This document shows positions 35,447 through 43,241 of a stretch of 60,358 bases of DNA, piece by piece. The position numbers and the translations under genes were made by a program. The notes below the pieces were generated by a model. It saw only the letters and a program-made list of their open reading frames with translations, did not search any database and was not told where the DNA came from. Each line of letters starts with the position of its first letter. Position 1 is the first letter of the stretch. The stretch is from IMG/VR virus record IMGVR_UViG_3300020439_001546, positions 1-60,358 of that record; one strand, given 5' to 3'. Source of the DNA: a virus.

Positions 35447-35916
35447 TAGTTGTTGACGCTCCAAGCTATAGCATTTAAGCAGTCACACAAGTCTTTTCTT
35501 TTGTTGTCTGTTAAGGCTAAGTCTTCTTTGCCGAGAGTGTTCATTATGGCCTTATCTACCTCTTCTCCTAACAGCGGATATTTATCTTTAAGTTTGAGAC
35601 CGGCAAAATTTAGACCGCCCGCCCTTATATTAAACTCTCTAAAAACACCAGTTGTCTTAACAAATCCTGGGTCTGTCTTGACAACGCTGGAAAGTTCAGA
35701 GAAAAAATCGCCTATCTGTTTAGCATCCTGTTTCTCTATGTCCATATCAGTAATATTCTGAACTAGAGTTTTGTATTCAATGGTAGGGGGATCAATCTTA
35801 GAGGATGGTATGTTTACTATTTCTACATTTTCTTTTATATAGGAGTACACACCTTCTCCGAAAAGGCCGACCACAAGTAATGCGGCAGCAAGTATAAGTC
35901 TCAATTTTTTAGACAT
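35446..35916 (-). CDS. Membrane-anchored or exported hypothetical protein
   Basis: A 156-residue protein with an N-terminal hydrophobic segment (LILAAALLVVGLFGEGVY), likely signal anchor, then a soluble domain ending DLCDCLNAIAWSVNN. The middle part repeats Asp/Lys-rich helices (DAKQIGDFFSELSSVVKTD). It overlaps the next gene by 8 nt and is part of a run of small membrane proteins that leads out of the protease gene. Confidence 0.6.
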   Translation of the reverse strand: MSKKLRLILAAALLVVGLFGEGVYSYIKENVEIVNIPSSKIDPPTIEYKTLVQNITDMDIEKQDAKQIGDFFSELSSVVKTDPGFVKTTGVFREFNIRAGGLNFAGLKLKDKYPLLGEEVDKAIMNTLGKEDLALTDNKRKDLCDCLNAIAWSVNN

Positions 35917-36199
35917 TCTTGCCTCCTGAGTTTAACAGCGGGAAGATAGAGTCTAGTTGCTCAACAGCTTGATGTAGTTGAGCCTTTTTGCAAACCTCTT
36001 TTAGGTCTTCCCATTCTTTTACAACCTCTACAAGGCTGGGTGAATGTGGTGAAACCTCTGGCTCTAATCTATCTAAAATAGATTTGTTTTTACCAGCTGT
36101 TAAAAATACGTCCTTGAGGTATGCCCAAACGGGGCCAGCGAATACACTCAACCCCAATGCCGCAGCTAAAGACACCACGATAATCTGAAAGCTGTTCAT
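35909..36199 (-). CDS. Small single-pass membrane protein
   Basis: A 96-residue protein. IIVVSLAAALGLSVFAGPVWAYL is a transmembrane segment, followed by a charged helical tail (EVVKEWEDLKEVCKKAQLHQAVEQLD). The layout resembles spanin- or Rz-like inner-membrane partners, but no hallmark confirms that. Four-nt overlap with the gene upstream. Confidence 0.6.
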   Translation of the reverse strand: MNSFQIIVVSLAAALGLSVFAGPVWAYLKDVFLTAGKNKSILDRLEPEVSPHSPSLVEVVKEWEDLKEVCKKAQLHQAVEQLDSIFPLLNSGGKNV

Positions 36200-36546
36200 T
36201 TCTGCTCCTCTATACTGTTAATTAACTGAGTTAGTTCCGTCTCAGACAAGGAGGCTCCTGCCTCCAACATAGCGTTAAACATGGCTCTTCGTTGTGACTT
36301 ACTCGTAAACCGTTTTCTTATTTCTCTTTTAAGTATTATTTTATGAAGAACGCTTCCGCCCTTGACGGCCTTAGACACACCTTTGGAAGAGTAGCACATA
36401 TATAATAGCTTAACCACGGATATAATACAATTACAAATTGCCATAATAGTAAATGGATCAAAAGAAAAAGATGTATCTTTGGCTTGAGCGTAGCTCAAAA
36501 CTTTTGTGGAAATTTTTAGTTGAATCTCTGGGAGTTCACTGTTCAT
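36196..36546 (-). CDS. Small hypothetical protein with a hydrophobic helix
   Basis: The longer frame begins with a TTG codon at 36558. I prefer ATG 36546, which overlaps the upstream stop as ATGA and has GGAG six bases before it; ATG 36549 is the alternative. The protein has FTIMAICNCIISVVKLLYMCY (hydrophobic), then a very basic stretch (KREIRKRFTSKSQRR), and ends TQLINSIEEQK. Function unknown. Confidence 0.55.
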   Translation of the reverse strand: MNSELPEIQLKISTKVLSYAQAKDTSFSFDPFTIMAICNCIISVVKLLYMCYSSKGVSKAVKGGSVLHKIILKREIRKRFTSKSQRRAMFNAMLEAGASLSETELTQLINSIEEQK

Positions 36547-36857
36547 CATCGTCTCCAAAATATTTTTCTAAGTAAACCCTGTTTCCGAGCCGGTACGCAG
36601 TTTTGAGTTGTGGTCGGCGTTACTGGTTCTGATTCTACCGCTTCGCATTTACTGCAACCGGGACACTCCGTCTTATGACCATCGCCCTGTATGATCCATC
36701 CAGAGCCATCACACTCATCTTCAATGACTTCTATCTGTTTTATCATTGTTGCTTTAGCTAGATTTGTAGAAATGTATGGCCTGAAATTAAGACTGTCTGA
36801 TGTGCCAGAAGAAAAAAACGCAACCGCCATGACAACAGAACTAAATTGTCTAAACAT
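36546..36857 (-). CDS. Exported small protein with DnaJ-like zinc motif
   Basis: ATG 36857 is preceded by AAGGAG; the longer frame to 36920 overlaps the protease gene. The ~103-residue protein has an N-terminal hydrophobic segment (FSSVVMAVAFFSS), then ECDGSGWIIQGDGHKTECPGC, with CDGSG and CPGC resembling the CxxCxGxG repeats of DnaJ zinc domains, and a basic C-terminus (LLRKIFWRR). Family unknown. Confidence 0.6.
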   Translation of the reverse strand: MFRQFSSVVMAVAFFSSGTSDSLNFRPYISTNLAKATMIKQIEVIEDECDGSGWIIQGDGHKTECPGCSKCEAVESEPVTPTTTQNCVPARKQGLLRKIFWRR

Positions 36858-36867
36858 AACACGCTCC

Positions 36868-37794
36868 TTATAGGTAGGAAGTTGTACCGTAGTTTGGTAG
36901 GTCTCTAGCCGGAAAACCATTCACATCGCTAAAGACCCAAGACCCTTGCTGTGCCAGCATTCCTCTGGCGTCCTTTTCTCTTATCCAAAAACTTCCGTCC
37001 GGTTGCCCGTGAACTTTTGGGCCGCTATTCCATTTGCCCCAACTGTTCTGAACTAGGAAGAGGGTTTCTCGAAAACGTTTTCTAGTATCGTCACAAGCGA
37101 TCCAAGCCATAGCATGGTTCCAGCCAGAACCACGCTTGGCGATGCCGTTAGCATCCCTACGACTACTGAACCCATACCCAGAGCATACGCTAATAGCATA
37201 CCCATTAGAAAGTGCATCCCTAGCCTCTTCAATTGTGGTTATCATTGAAATAGTTTTTACCTGATGCTTCTTAGCTTCTGTCGAATAAATCTTAGAAGGT
37301 ATCTGATGTCTAGCACCAAGTGTTGAGTTATATTTAGATAGATCTACATCCCCGTAGTCTTTTCTCAATAGAATGCCGCCCTTAGAGTGGACGTACTTAG
37401 CAGCTCCAGAGCAGGTCATGCCTTGTCCACGATGCCCTCTGGATTGATAAATTGCTTCAGTAGCACTGCGAGTTTCAAAAGATTCTGACTCGCCCTTTAT
37501 GTCTATTTCCACTGCTCTTGTGATGTCTACCGCATTTCTAGTGGAGTGAGAAACGCAATCACCTGTTGTCTGCCTTTCAGAAGGGCCAAAAGCTGGGTCA
37601 AACTTCAATAAAGATTTAAACGGTAGGGAGAGTTTGCCTTCTCCGCTACCGTATAATCTAAAAGCAGTTGCACCAAATAATGGAGTCTTGAGTTTTCCAA
37701 GAAGCTCTGCCGTTTCTTCTGGGTCGCAGACGCTTCCTGTAAAACCATTTCTATAGGCATCCAACAGTTCTTTTGGACTGTTGAAGTCAGCCAT
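36868..37794 (-). CDS. Papain-like cysteine peptidase (C1 family-like)
   Basis: A 308-residue protein. The catalytic Cys lies in RQTTGDCVSHSTRNAVDI near residue 80 (Q...GxC). The His lies in SGWNHAMAWIACDD near 229, and the Asn in LVQNSWGKWN near 250, the order and context of C1 peptidases. There is no propeptide or signal peptide. GSFWIREKDARGML matches the C-terminal strand of the family. Possible roles are virion maturation, host protein cleavage, or lysis support. It is followed by small membrane proteins and preceded by a holin-like gene. Confidence 0.85.
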   Translation of the reverse strand: MADFNSPKELLDAYRNGFTGSVCDPEETAELLGKLKTPLFGATAFRLYGSGEGKLSLPFKSLLKFDPAFGPSERQTTGDCVSHSTRNAVDITRAVEIDIKGESESFETRSATEAIYQSRGHRGQGMTCSGAAKYVHSKGGILLRKDYGDVDLSKYNSTLGARHQIPSKIYSTEAKKHQVKTISMITTIEEARDALSNGYAISVCSGYGFSSRRDANGIAKRGSGWNHAMAWIACDDTRKRFRETLFLVQNSWGKWNSGPKVHGQPDGSFWIREKDARGMLAQQGSWVFSDVNGFPARDLPNYGTTSYL

Positions 37795-37796
37795 TA

Positions 37797-38009
37797 TTAT
37801 TCCTCGTCTTTATTGTCTTTAAGCCACTTGATAGCGGTGTCTAAGCCAACGGCGACGATAGGTACAAATAATGTACCGAGAGTACCTAAATCAATTTGAT
37901 CTAGATTTCCAGCGATATAAGTAAGAGCGGCTGCTCCACCAACCAACGCTGCATTTTTGCCGATCTTAGAAATGTCGGCCCAATTTAATGTAAACTTTTT
38001 AGAACCCAT
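37797..38009 (-). CDS. Holin-like small membrane protein
   Basis: A 70-residue protein with two hydrophobic stretches, AALVGGAAALTYIAG and LGTLFVPIVAVGLDTAI, and a charged C-terminus (KWLKDNKDEE). This is the size and two-helix layout of many phage holins. No endolysin is recognised beside it, so holin is only a tentative call. Confidence 0.5.
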   Translation of the reverse strand: MGSKKFTLNWADISKIGKNAALVGGAAALTYIAGNLDQIDLGTLGTLFVPIVAVGLDTAIKWLKDNKDEE

Positions 38010-38010
38010 T

Positions 38011-38595
38011 CTAGTTCTCCTTGTAAAGATGAATTAAAAACCCTTGATGAGACTTTTCACTTATTCTATATGGGTATCCTAGAAAGTGAATTTTCTGTCC
38101 GTTAACCGATTCAGTCTCGATATCGACCCTCCTGCACATCTCTATGCAAGAATTGAACTCCTTTAAAAACTCTTCTCTGGAATCTTCGTCTACTATAGAG
38201 ATCCAGTCAAGCCCTTCAGTAAAGTCGCCGTTGTCGTTGGTGAGATCACGAAAAGATTGGTTACTCCAAGTGACTCTTCCAAAACTATCTGTTTCAAATA
38301 GTGGCCTATCTGTGTAATGTAGGGCAGCTTTTGATCTCTGGTCTAAAACTTTTTGTGTTATCTCTATCCTTTGGCAGGTGTCTTTTAAGCAATTTACCGC
38401 ATCCTTCATTGAGCCACCACCATTGGGAGTGACTTCATTCTTAATGGTATCTATAGACTTTTTTATTTCTTTGTGGTCATCCATTAGTTGTATAGCTGGC
38501 TTCAATAATTTTTTCCATAGAAAAATGCTTATCGAAGTTACTATTCCGGCTAACGTGCTAACCATCGCTAATGATTCTGCATCAAAGGCAAACAT
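38011..38595 (-). CDS. Membrane-anchored PAS-domain protein
   Basis: A 194-residue protein. N-terminal transmembrane helix (MVSTLAGIVTSISIFLW), then a coiled region (DHKEIKKSIDTIKNEV...DTCQRIEITQKVL). Then comes a PAS fold from ~95 to 190: PLFETDSFGRVTWSNQSFRDLT, DWISIVDEDSREEFLKEFNSCI, HFLGYPYRI. PAS domains sense ligands or redox and mediate dimerisation. No kinase or output domain is present. It lies between a probable virion protein and a holin-like gene; unusual for a phage. Confidence 0.7.
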   Translation of the reverse strand: MFAFDAESLAMVSTLAGIVTSISIFLWKKLLKPAIQLMDDHKEIKKSIDTIKNEVTPNGGGSMKDAVNCLKDTCQRIEITQKVLDQRSKAALHYTDRPLFETDSFGRVTWSNQSFRDLTNDNGDFTEGLDWISIVDEDSREEFLKEFNSCIEMCRRVDIETESVNGQKIHFLGYPYRISEKSHQGFLIHLYKEN

Positions 38596-38612
38596 GACTT
38601 ACTCCTAGTGCT

Positions 38613-38646
38613 AAAAATAGCCCGCCCCCTCGAAAGGGGGAGGGCT
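38613..38646 (-). terminator. Rho-independent terminator
   Basis: Minus-strand hairpin with a 12-bp stem (one mismatch) of AGCCC and CCCCC paired to GGGGG and GGGCT around a TTCG loop, followed by ATTTTT. It lies right after the Gly/Thr-rich protein gene. Confidence 0.9.
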
Positions 38647-38669
38647 TAATTTAGTAAGCAGATAATATA

Positions 38670-39326
38670 TTAAGACTCAGGCGTGTCCTTGGCCTTGTAA
38701 TCATCTTGCTTAGGATTCTTGCCACCTTGCATGTAAACAAGTTCACCGGGTACAGATCTAGTAGTGTTGGCTTCATTGTCGTTAGCAGCTGAACTACCAT
38801 CAGCAGGAGTAACCAAGTTTTGGTTAGTTCCAGCACCGGTTCTTGTTACAAAACCGTTGATAGTTGTGGACGGTTGAGCATATACATCAATGTCAGTCGT
38901 ACCAATCTTCTTACGTTTATTGTTTGACGTGACATTATCTCTGGTGCCATTCATTCCGTTTCCGTCAGAATCGCCTTGAGACAAGACAGTATTTGCTGCA
39001 TTGTTGAGGGTAGTGGAAACATTGCCGCCTTTAACAACCCATTGCGTTGCTGTAGCATTGTAACCGATTGTTCCGGTACCACCGCCACCGCTACCTCTAG
39101 CAGTTTGAACTCCAGCTCTATCTGTCGTTGCACTGCCAGTGCCATCGTTAGCGACTATTTTAGAACCATGTGCTTCACCAAAATCGTCCGCAATGTCTGC
39201 CAGACTTAAATTTTTGGTCATAACACCAGCGGCATTGCTACCACCGTGAATGACGGTACCACCATCAACTTTTTCTGCGGTGCCGACAGCTTCATCGCCA
39301 GCACCACTTGGACGTACAGTAGGCAT
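38670..39326 (-). CDS. Gly/Ala/Thr-rich probable virion protein
   Basis: A 218-residue protein with low complexity: many G, A, T, N and D, few aromatic residues and no Cys (for example GSGGGGTGTIGYNATATQW, NTVLSQGDSDGNGMNG). It is isolated in a transcription unit with AAAGGAG before the ATG and a strong terminator after it, which suggests high expression. Such composition fits decoration or fibre-type virion proteins. Not matched to a family. Confidence 0.55.
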   Translation of the reverse strand: MPTVRPSGAGDEAVGTAEKVDGGTVIHGGSNAAGVMTKNLSLADIADDFGEAHGSKIVANDGTGSATTDRAGVQTARGSGGGGTGTIGYNATATQWVVKGGNVSTTLNNAANTVLSQGDSDGNGMNGTRDNVTSNNKRKKIGTTDIDVYAQPSTTINGFVTRTGAGTNQNLVTPADGSSAANDNEANTTRSVPGELVYMQGGKNPKQDDYKAKDTPES

Positions 39327-39405
39327 AAGAGAATCTCCTTTAAAAAAAATAAAATAAAATAGTGTTTAGATTCCTCTTATCCGTTTAGTGTCCAATTCCT
39401 ACATA

Positions 39406-39876
39406 TTATACACATTTAGATAGAGAGGTTCTCAGTTTTTTAAGATTTTTTTTCAATCTTATCCTAATAGTTTCGCCGCAAACGCCTCTAGCATGAGCCA
39501 TCTCTTTAATGGTCATATTGTTATAAAATCTATCGAATATTAGGTCTGGATCATCACATTGCTGTATCTCGTCGAGCATGTCAATACGCTCGATGTCGTT
39601 TGTTGAATCGCTTACGGAATTAGGTATAAGATTGTGCGTCTTATCTATGTTAAACTTTCGCTGGGTAAGACACTCAAAAACCACGCCCTTATGCACGTAA
39701 GAGGTGAGCTTGCACTTAGATTTTTCGTCATATTTTTCCTTAGCCTTCCATAGGGCTGATAGTATACACGACTGTATTTCATCCCTTGAAAGACTTCCGG
39801 AGAAAGATGATGCGGCTTTGTTTGCAACTTTAATAACGTCCTCGTTGTCGAGAAGTTGTTCAATATTTTTTATCAA
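39406..39876 (-). CDS. Sigma-70-like factor (possible late sigma)
   Basis: A 156-residue protein. Residues 30-75 resemble sigma region 2 (DEIQSCILSALWKAKEKYDEKSKCKLTSYVHKGVVFECL). Residues 115-150 form a region 4-like helix-turn-helix (DRFYNNMTIKEMAHARGVCGETIRIRLKKNLKKLRTSL). Its size and layout are like small phage sigma factors such as T4 gp55-type. No phage RNA polymerase is visible, so it may redirect the host enzyme. The promoter it reads is unknown. Confidence 0.72.
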   Translation of the reverse strand: MIKNIEQLLDNEDVIKVANKAASSFSGSLSRDEIQSCILSALWKAKEKYDEKSKCKLTSYVHKGVVFECLTQRKFNIDKTHNLIPNSVSDSTNDIERIDMLDEIQQCDDPDLIFDRFYNNMTIKEMAHARGVCGETIRIRLKKNLKKLRTSLSKCV

Positions 39877-39877
39877 T

Positions 39878-40333
39878 TTAATTTCCTTTATTAGTTAAGT
39901 TTTCCTCAATGTCTTTTCGTACTTCTTTAAAATTAAACATTTTGCCTATACCAACAAAAAATCGGTATCTGCTAACTATCTTTAGCACTTCAACCCCTTC
40001 TGTTTTATTAAGCTCCTCTTTAACATCTTCAGTTATATTGAAATTAGTGTACCCCATCCAGCAGTCAAAATTGCTGGCAAGAGTGGCGTTCTCTATCATG
40101 TTTTCGTCTACTGGTAACTGTACTGTTTCAGTGTGAGGCTGGATGAAGTCTTCTCCGGATTCTAGCAACATCTGAAGTTCCTCATCAGTTAATTCTTTTA
40201 GTACATCTTCTTCGACGGTTGATTTTAGGTTTTGCTGGAGTGTCTTATAAAGTTGTACTATCAGAGGGTTTTGGATTTGTTCTTCTAGTACGTTCTCGTA
40301 TTTTTGCCATCCTATTTTTTTAGTTTTTTTCAT
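39878..40333 (-). CDS. Hypothetical protein
   Basis: A 151-residue, acidic, mainly helical protein (VEEDVLKELTDEELQMLLESGEDF) with a C-terminal GIGKMFNFKEVRKDIEENL. It ends one base before the sigma-like gene starts and may be co-expressed with it. No family recognised. Confidence 0.55.
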   Translation of the reverse strand: MKKTKKIGWQKYENVLEEQIQNPLIVQLYKTLQQNLKSTVEEDVLKELTDEELQMLLESGEDFIQPHTETVQLPVDENMIENATLASNFDCWMGYTNFNITEDVKEELNKTEGVEVLKIVSRYRFFVGIGKMFNFKEVRKDIEENLTNKGN

Positions 40334-40342
40334 GGCTAGCTC

Positions 40343-40678
40343 CTATAGCATGTCTGAAGGTTTAATACAGGGTTCGTTTTCACTCTCCTTCACACCTTCC
40401 TTTACTTTCTTTTCCAGAGCTTCTACCAGTGACTCAGATCTAATGATTACATCAGCTAACAACGTCTCTAGCTCTTTTGACTTTCCTTCTGCGAGAAAAG
40501 CGTCCTTCACTATATTAATGGTTTGAATTTGAAACTGTGTCGATGGTATAGAGGCAAGTAAAGTTCCTAGTTGCTTGAGGGTTTGAGGCTCGTAGTCGTT
40601 AATATCTACGTCTACAAAGTATTCACCATCCTCATCGACTCTGTACGAAACAGATATAATAGTGTTCTTTTCGTTCAT
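40343..40678 (-). CDS. Hypothetical protein
   Basis: A 111-residue acidic protein with a beta-rich start (IISVSYRVDEDGEYFVDVDIND) and a helical remainder (ELETLLADVIIRSESLVEALEKKV). It overlaps the glycosyltransferase gene by 4 nt. No family recognised. Confidence 0.55.
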   Translation of the reverse strand: MNEKNTIISVSYRVDEDGEYFVDVDINDYEPQTLKQLGTLLASIPSTQFQIQTINIVKDAFLAEGKSKELETLLADVIIRSESLVEALEKKVKEGVKESENEPCIKPSDML

Positions 40679-41721
40679 TGTTGTAATATATCCAGTATCT
40701 TGTTTGCGGTATTATCCCAAGAAAATTTTACTGCGGTCTCAATTCCAGCTTCGTTAACCGTGCATTTTTTATTGTCTATGAAATTTAGCATCTTTGTCGT
40801 TAGGTCAGATATGGTGTCTTCATCTATTTTTGCCCAATTACCCTGACCAAAAAACCATTTTCCGTCAACCGCTGGCTCTACGTCTCTTATCGTCACCAAC
40901 CCGCTGTTTTCTTGAGTGCAAAACTCAGTGTGGGCAGAATAATCTGTTGTAATGACATGCTTTCCTAGCGACATCATTTCCAGTAACTCTAGGTTCCACC
41001 CTTCACCACGAGAGGGAAACACACCACAGTCCACCTGAGACATTATATTATACACCTCTGCCTGTGTCTCAGCCCTTGGAATAATCTTTACATTTGGATG
41101 AGAATACAAATTTTGCCATTTATTTTCTTCCTCTGGGGAGTTAAAAGGGTTACTACACATCATCCAAAGCTCAACGTCTGTATCATGCTTTAGCACACTT
41201 TTAAACGCATCTATAAGTATATCGTGACCCTTTCTTACCTCCCATTTTCCGCAGTTAAAAAATATCGTTTTGCTATGAGTTCTAGGTAGACAGGATTTAA
41301 AAATATCTCTATCTACGCCAAGAGGTACAACGTCAATAAAAGGTACGTATGTTTGATCGAGACATACATTTTTTGCCCACTCTGAACAAACCATTAATCT
41401 ATCACAAGAATTTAGATGATGCTTTTCTAAATCGCTAAACGTATCTAACTCAAAGATAGGAAATCCAACAAACTTTCCTGAACCTATGCGTTCCGCCATT
41501 TGGTTCTGATGCCAAATCTTCACACAGGGTGCGTAAGCGTCAAATCTTTTAGATGTTTCTACCGCACTTGTCACTGTATCTGCGTCTGCTTGACTGGTAA
41601 CTTGCGGTTGCCCGATGGGGAATAGCGAAACTTCTGCCTTCTTCTGTAAAGACTTGAGTATATTTAGTCCAGCTACACCGTAGCCAAGTTGATTGATTGG
41701 TGCTTGTAAGTTAATTTTCAT
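40675..41721 (-). CDS. Glycosyltransferase, GT4-like
   Basis: A 348-residue protein. The N-terminus INLQAPINQLGYGVAGLNIL resembles GT-B enzymes, FFNCGKWEVRKGHDILIDAF is the start of the donor domain, and GVFPSRGEGWNLELLEMMSLGKHVITTDYSAHTEF carries the E-x7-E motif. It is separate from the main glycan islands and sits with a membrane protein gene (4-nt overlap). Acceptor unknown. Confidence 0.85.
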   Translation of the reverse strand: MKINLQAPINQLGYGVAGLNILKSLQKKAEVSLFPIGQPQVTSQADADTVTSAVETSKRFDAYAPCVKIWHQNQMAERIGSGKFVGFPIFELDTFSDLEKHHLNSCDRLMVCSEWAKNVCLDQTYVPFIDVVPLGVDRDIFKSCLPRTHSKTIFFNCGKWEVRKGHDILIDAFKSVLKHDTDVELWMMCSNPFNSPEEENKWQNLYSHPNVKIIPRAETQAEVYNIMSQVDCGVFPSRGEGWNLELLEMMSLGKHVITTDYSAHTEFCTQENSGLVTIRDVEPAVDGKWFFGQGNWAKIDEDTISDLTTKMLNFIDNKKCTVNEAGIETAVKFSWDNTANKILDILQQ

Positions 41722-42122
41722 TTTTGAATAACCTCTAGGACTACTTGTTCGGGGGTTAATGTTGGGTTGTATGTCAGGATGTCATCAACTAATCTGTTTG
41801 CTTCTGCTCTCTTGTAACCAAGGGAGACGAGACCAGAAGCTGCTTCCTGTCCGTCTTTTGTCTTGTGTGGTTTGACCTGTTTCACTGGCGTTTTGACTTC
41901 TGGTTTGTCGTCTTCTTTGAGTACAAGGTGTGCCATCAAATATTCTTCATCTCCGGTGGCGGCAGCAAATAAGTCTTGATCGTCAATCTCGACTTCTTGA
42001 TTTAACTTAGGTACACCTTCACGTATTATACCTTGAATGAAACATGCAGACCAAAATACACCTAATAAGGTCGCAAAAAAACTAGCTAAGATTTGGACTA
42101 TCTCTGGATTCTCTACACCCAT
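41718..42122 (-). CDS. Membrane protein with RuvA C-terminal-like helical domain
   Basis: A 134-residue protein. An N-terminal transmembrane helix (IVQILASFFATLLGVFWSACF) and an acidic/Lys linker are followed by AASGLVSLGYKRAEANRLVDDIL, then LTPEQVVLEVIQK, which resembles the UBA-like domain III of RuvA (aL..LGy...ea...v). RuvA domain III contacts RuvB in resolving junctions. Here it would be tethered to the membrane, and no RuvB is visible. The link is by pattern only. Confidence 0.55.
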   Translation of the reverse strand: MGVENPEIVQILASFFATLLGVFWSACFIQGIIREGVPKLNQEVEIDDQDLFAAATGDEEYLMAHLVLKEDDKPEVKTPVKQVKPHKTKDGQEAASGLVSLGYKRAEANRLVDDILTYNPTLTPEQVVLEVIQK

Positions 42123-42168
42123 AACTCTGTTTTACCTATATAAACTGTTGTAAATCTCACTACGCTCA

Positions 42169-42208
42169 ATTATATACTATATCGTCTATTTGTCAAGTGC
42201 TCTTTAGA
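42169..42208 (-). promoter_or_regulatory. Strong sigma70-type promoter with upstream TCTAAAGA box
   Basis: Minus strand: TCTAAAGA, 4 nt, TTGACA, 16 nt (AATAGACGATATAGTA), TATAAT. It drives the membrane RuvA-C-like protein and downstream genes. The terminator at 42217-42253 lies immediately before it. Confidence 0.85.
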
Positions 42209-42216
42209 CTTTTTAA

Positions 42217-42253
42217 TAAAAAAGCCCCGCCAAACAAATTGCTTGACGAGGCT
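42217..42253 (-). terminator. Rho-independent terminator
   Basis: A 13-bp minus-strand stem with G-U pairs (AGCCTCGTCAAGC with GTTTGGCGGGGCT) and a 5-nt loop, followed by TTTTTTA. It ends the transcript containing ssb; a strong promoter begins just beyond. Confidence 0.88.
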
Positions 42254-42314
42254 ACGATAGCATTACATACGGTTCACATCGTCCTGACCGCTTGCCAGTA
42301 AAGGCATACTATCT

Positions 42315-42650
42315 TTAGTCCGAGCTTCTTGGAGTAATCTGTGCTGGATCTGGGCCAAGAGAGATCTCATCTGCCATAATACATACAGAACTCTTTTTCT
42401 GCTGATTTTCATCTTCATAATCATCAATCTTTAGCTTACCCGTGATAGAAACAAGCCTGCCCTTCATAAGCATAGGATTGAGATTTTCTGCCATTTTACC
42501 AAAGCACAACACGTTGATAAAGAGAGTGTCATCGTTTCGACGATCATTCACCGCTAGTCTAAACTTAGACATAGAGGTTCCCTTTTTTGTAGTTGTAAAC
42601 TCTGCGTCTTTAGTGAGCCGTCCGGCTCCATTCCAACAATTCTGATTCAT
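42315..42650 (-). CDS. ssb: Single-stranded DNA-binding protein
   Basis: A 111-residue SSB/OB protein: MNQNCWNGAGRLTKDAEF, then KFRLAVNDRRNDDTLFINVLCFGKMAENL, MKGRLVSITGKLKIDDYED and SSVCIMADEISL. The usual acidic C-terminal tip is reduced (PRSSD). It is the more canonical of two SSB-like genes in the window. It should coat single-stranded DNA at the fork. Confidence 0.88.
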   Translation of the reverse strand: MNQNCWNGAGRLTKDAEFTTTKKGTSMSKFRLAVNDRRNDDTLFINVLCFGKMAENLNPMLMKGRLVSITGKLKIDDYEDENQQKKSSVCIMADEISLGPDPAQITPRSSD

Positions 42651-42652
42651 AA

Positions 42653-42970
42653 TTAAACTCCTAAAGCTGATCGAATCTTTCCTCGTACTACTTGAGCGTT
42701 ACCACGATTTGAAACGCTCGTGGTTGCGTTATAAACATGCGTAGTAAATTCGCGTGTCAAACCCAATGCTTTACCTGCCTTGAGTGTTTCTCGCTTGTTT
42801 GTTCCAAAGACTTCGCCGGTCTCACGAAAAGCCAGAACCGTAACTGGATTAAACGTAAGTCCACGCCCCTTTCCTCTTGTCGTAGAACCAACAATCGTGT
42901 TTTGCTCTACTCCAAAATTGTAAGACTTTGGCAGTGAAGCCAAAGATGTGTAAAACTCTTTACTTTCCAT
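42653..42970 (-). CDS. Hypothetical protein
   Basis: A 105-residue protein, basic and Gly/Thr-rich: VGSTTRGKGRGLTFNPVTVLAFRETGEVFGTNKRE, then NRGNAQVVRGKIRSALGV. It lies 2 nt before ssb and overlaps a coiled-coil gene by 11 nt. Not recognised. Confidence 0.55.
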   Translation of the reverse strand: MESKEFYTSLASLPKSYNFGVEQNTIVGSTTRGKGRGLTFNPVTVLAFRETGEVFGTNKRETLKAGKALGLTREFTTHVYNATTSVSNRGNAQVVRGKIRSALGV

Positions 42971-43178
42971 AACTATCTCCTAAAAAGGTTTGACTCTGTG
43001 GAATTGGATTTTCCACGTTAGAATTTTCTTGTGCTTCAAGGGTTTGTTTCCCCTCTGTGAGGTATTGTTGCAGTTTGACAATCTCTGCATCAATAAGTTG
43101 TTTTTTCTCGTTTAGTTGCACAATCTCTCTTTCTACGTTAGCTAGATGTGCGGCAACCATTTCTTTCATATCTGCCAT
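42960..43178 (-). CDS. Small coiled-coil protein, 72 aa
   Basis: Residues 5-50 form a heptad-like coiled coil (MVAAHLANVEREIVQLNEKKQLIDAEIVKLQQYL). The end is polar. The ATG at 43178 has a GGAG ribosome site. Function unknown; a strong promoter lies upstream. Confidence 0.6.
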   Translation of the reverse strand: MADMKEMVAAHLANVEREIVQLNEKKQLIDAEIVKLQQYLTEGKQTLEAQENSNVENPIPQSQTFLGDSYGK

Positions 43179-43212
43179 TTTGGACTCCTGTAAGTTTGTC
43201 TCGGTTTACTAT

Positions 43213-43241
43213 ATTATAGTCTCGGTTTGAGTAAAAGTCAA
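43213..43241 (-). promoter_or_regulatory. Sigma70-type promoter
   Basis: Minus strand TTGACT, 17 nt, TATAAT, with AAGAACCC upstream of the -35 (related to the TCTAAAGAACC box of other promoters). It just touches the end of the deaminase gene and drives the coiled-coil and ssb genes. Confidence 0.8.

Noticed and set aside
42262-42314. A 14-codon frame between ssb and the terminator
   Set aside because: Too short and no ribosome site; more likely the ssb 3' untranslated part.
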